DNA of 64,000 nucleotides from Bacillus sp. EAC (GTDB lineage: Bacteria; Bacillota; Bacilli; Bacillales; Bacillaceae_G). Numbering within the stretch: position 1 is the stretch's first letter; the number at the start of each line of letters is the position of its first letter. The position numbers and the translations under genes were made by a program. Where the stretch lies: the NCBI RefSeq assembly GCF_002156875.1, contig NZ_NCSY01000009.1, positions 159,665-223,664 of the forward strand. The letters run 5' to 3'. The notes under the pieces are model-generated. The model worked only from the letters and a program-made list of their open reading frames with translations, searched no databases and was not told where the DNA came from. Below, one piece after another: positions 63,339 through 64,000 of the stretch.

Positions 63339-64000
63339 AAATAAAACTATCTTTATCATTCCATTAATTATTTTACTATTGTTGTTTATTTTAGGGGTTT
63401 CGATAGGATCTACATCGATTCCCTTTTCTTCTATTATTTTAAGTTTTTCTGACTTGTTTTTTAAAACTAATTATGTTCCTGTTGATATTCAAACGATTGT
63501 GGTGAATATAAGAGTACCAAGAGTATTATTAGCGGCATTAGTAGGAGCGTGTTTGTCGTTAGCAGGAGTTGCGTTTCAAGGAATACTCAAAAATCCATTA
63601 GCTGATCCATTCACACTTGGTGTCTCTTCTGGTGCTTCAGTAGGTGCAGTATTTGTATTGTTCTTTCAAATTAGTTTACCAATTGTTACGTATTTTACAT
63701 TACCTGTCGTAAGTATTCTTTTTGGTTTTTTTACGTTATTAATCTTAATTCTTTTTGTAAGAAAATTAGATCGTTCACTTAATGTTGAAACACTAATTTT
63801 AGGTGGAATCATCATAAGTTCATTTTGTTCAGCATTACTATCATTATTTATATCATTTTCTGATAATGAACTTCGTGCTGTAATTGGCTGGTTAATGGGG
63901 AATATCGGAAGTAGAGGAATCCAATATTCTATTACTTTATTACCTTTTCTGATTCTATCTTTTATAATATTATTTAGTCAAAATCGTCAACTTGACGCGA
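63304..64000 (+). CDS. btuC: Cobalamin ABC transporter permease (partial, cut by window edge)
   Basis: Frame open to the window end, encoding a FecCD/BtuC-type permease: first span IPLIILLLLFILGVSIGS, then the family blocks IRVPRVLLAALVGACLSLAG, FQGILKNPLADPFTLGVSSG and AVIGWLMGN. It transports cobalamin with BtuF. No ATG or GTG fits the N terminus. The TTG at 63304, with GGAG 9 nt upstream, overlaps btuF by 35 nt and gives a normal leader. The ATPase gene is presumably outside the window. Confidence 0.85.
   Translation, partial: MQRQFIQKFLSKNKTIFIIPLIILLLLFILGVSIGSTSIPFSSIILSFSDLFFKTNYVPVDIQTIVVNIRVPRVLLAALVGACLSLAGVAFQGILKNPLADPFTLGVSSGASVGAVFVLFFQISLPIVTYFTLPVVSILFGFFTLLILILFVRKLDRSLNVETLILGGIIISSFCSALLSLFISFSDNELRAVIGWLMGNIGSRGIQYSITLLPFLILSFIILFSQNRQLDA

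Overview
The window is low-GC DNA from an endospore-forming Bacillaceae bacterium. The evidence is the sporulation set (mciZ, spoIIM, dacF, spoIIAA-spoIIAB-sigF, spoVAA to spoVAF, dacB-spmA-spmB, a tiny YjcZ-type protein), the strong AAGGAGG ribosome-binding sites, and a gene order that follows the Bacillus subtilis yqkD-yqkE-yqkF-mciZ-nudF-spoIIM-fur-yqzK-xerD-deoB-punA-dacF-spoIIA-spoVA-ypuA-ppiB-ypuF-scpAB-ypuI-dacB-spmAB-rluB-resABCDE backbone as I remember it. I cannot name the species from sequence alone.

Layout. 1-0.8 kb: cut alpha/beta hydrolase, zinc-ribbon protein and yqkE. 0.8-11.1 kb: a catabolic cluster placed between yqkE and yqkF. It encodes an HpaB-type flavin monooxygenase, an IclR regulator, and a 3-hydroxyanthranilate to pyruvate plus acetyl-CoA pathway (3-hydroxyanthranilate dioxygenase, ACMS decarboxylase, semialdehyde dehydrogenase, RidA-type deaminase, then homologues in the order of dmpE-F-G-H-I). 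The cluster has two CcpA (cre) sites and copies of a GC-rich repeat on both sides. 11.2-13.9 kb: MarR-MFS efflux pair with a perfect operator palindrome, then a GrpB-like gene. 13.9-23.5 kb: yqkF, mciZ, nudF, membrane and hydrolase genes, a globin-coupled chemoreceptor, spoIIM, fur with a PerR-box-like site, yqzK, xerD, map, and a TerC-type gene behind a yybP-ykoY manganese riboswitch. 23.6-29.1 kb: nucleoside salvage (deoB, punA, pdp, purine permease). 29.1-31.5 kb: a GntR-ABC operon of the ytr type with a long operator palindrome. 31.5-39.6 kb: dacF, spoIIA and spoVA operons. 39.7-50.5 kb: ypuA, ppiB, a cupin, ribT without the rest of the rib operon, ypuF, scpAB, ypuI, an ArAE-type exporter, an extended superoxide dismutase, and dacB-spmAB. 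50.6-55.0 kb: a second backbone insertion with mccA-mccB-yrrT-luxS, two tandem small paralogues and a hairpin-rich repeat. 55.0-62.0 kb: rluB and resABCDE. 62.0 kb to the end: a cobalamin riboswitch, btuF and the start of btuC.

How it works together. The catabolic cluster should let the cell use anthranilate or 3-hydroxyanthranilate as carbon and nitrogen source under glucose repression. The mcc-yrrT-luxS operon converts the homocysteine from SAM turnover to cysteine and makes AI-2. The res genes make and regulate cytochrome c maturation. Most of the rest is sporulation and housekeeping. I saw no rRNA, tRNA, CRISPR array, transposase, prophage or recognisable defence system. The parts most worth a second look are the catabolic island and its control sites, the repeat families, and several small or unassigned genes.
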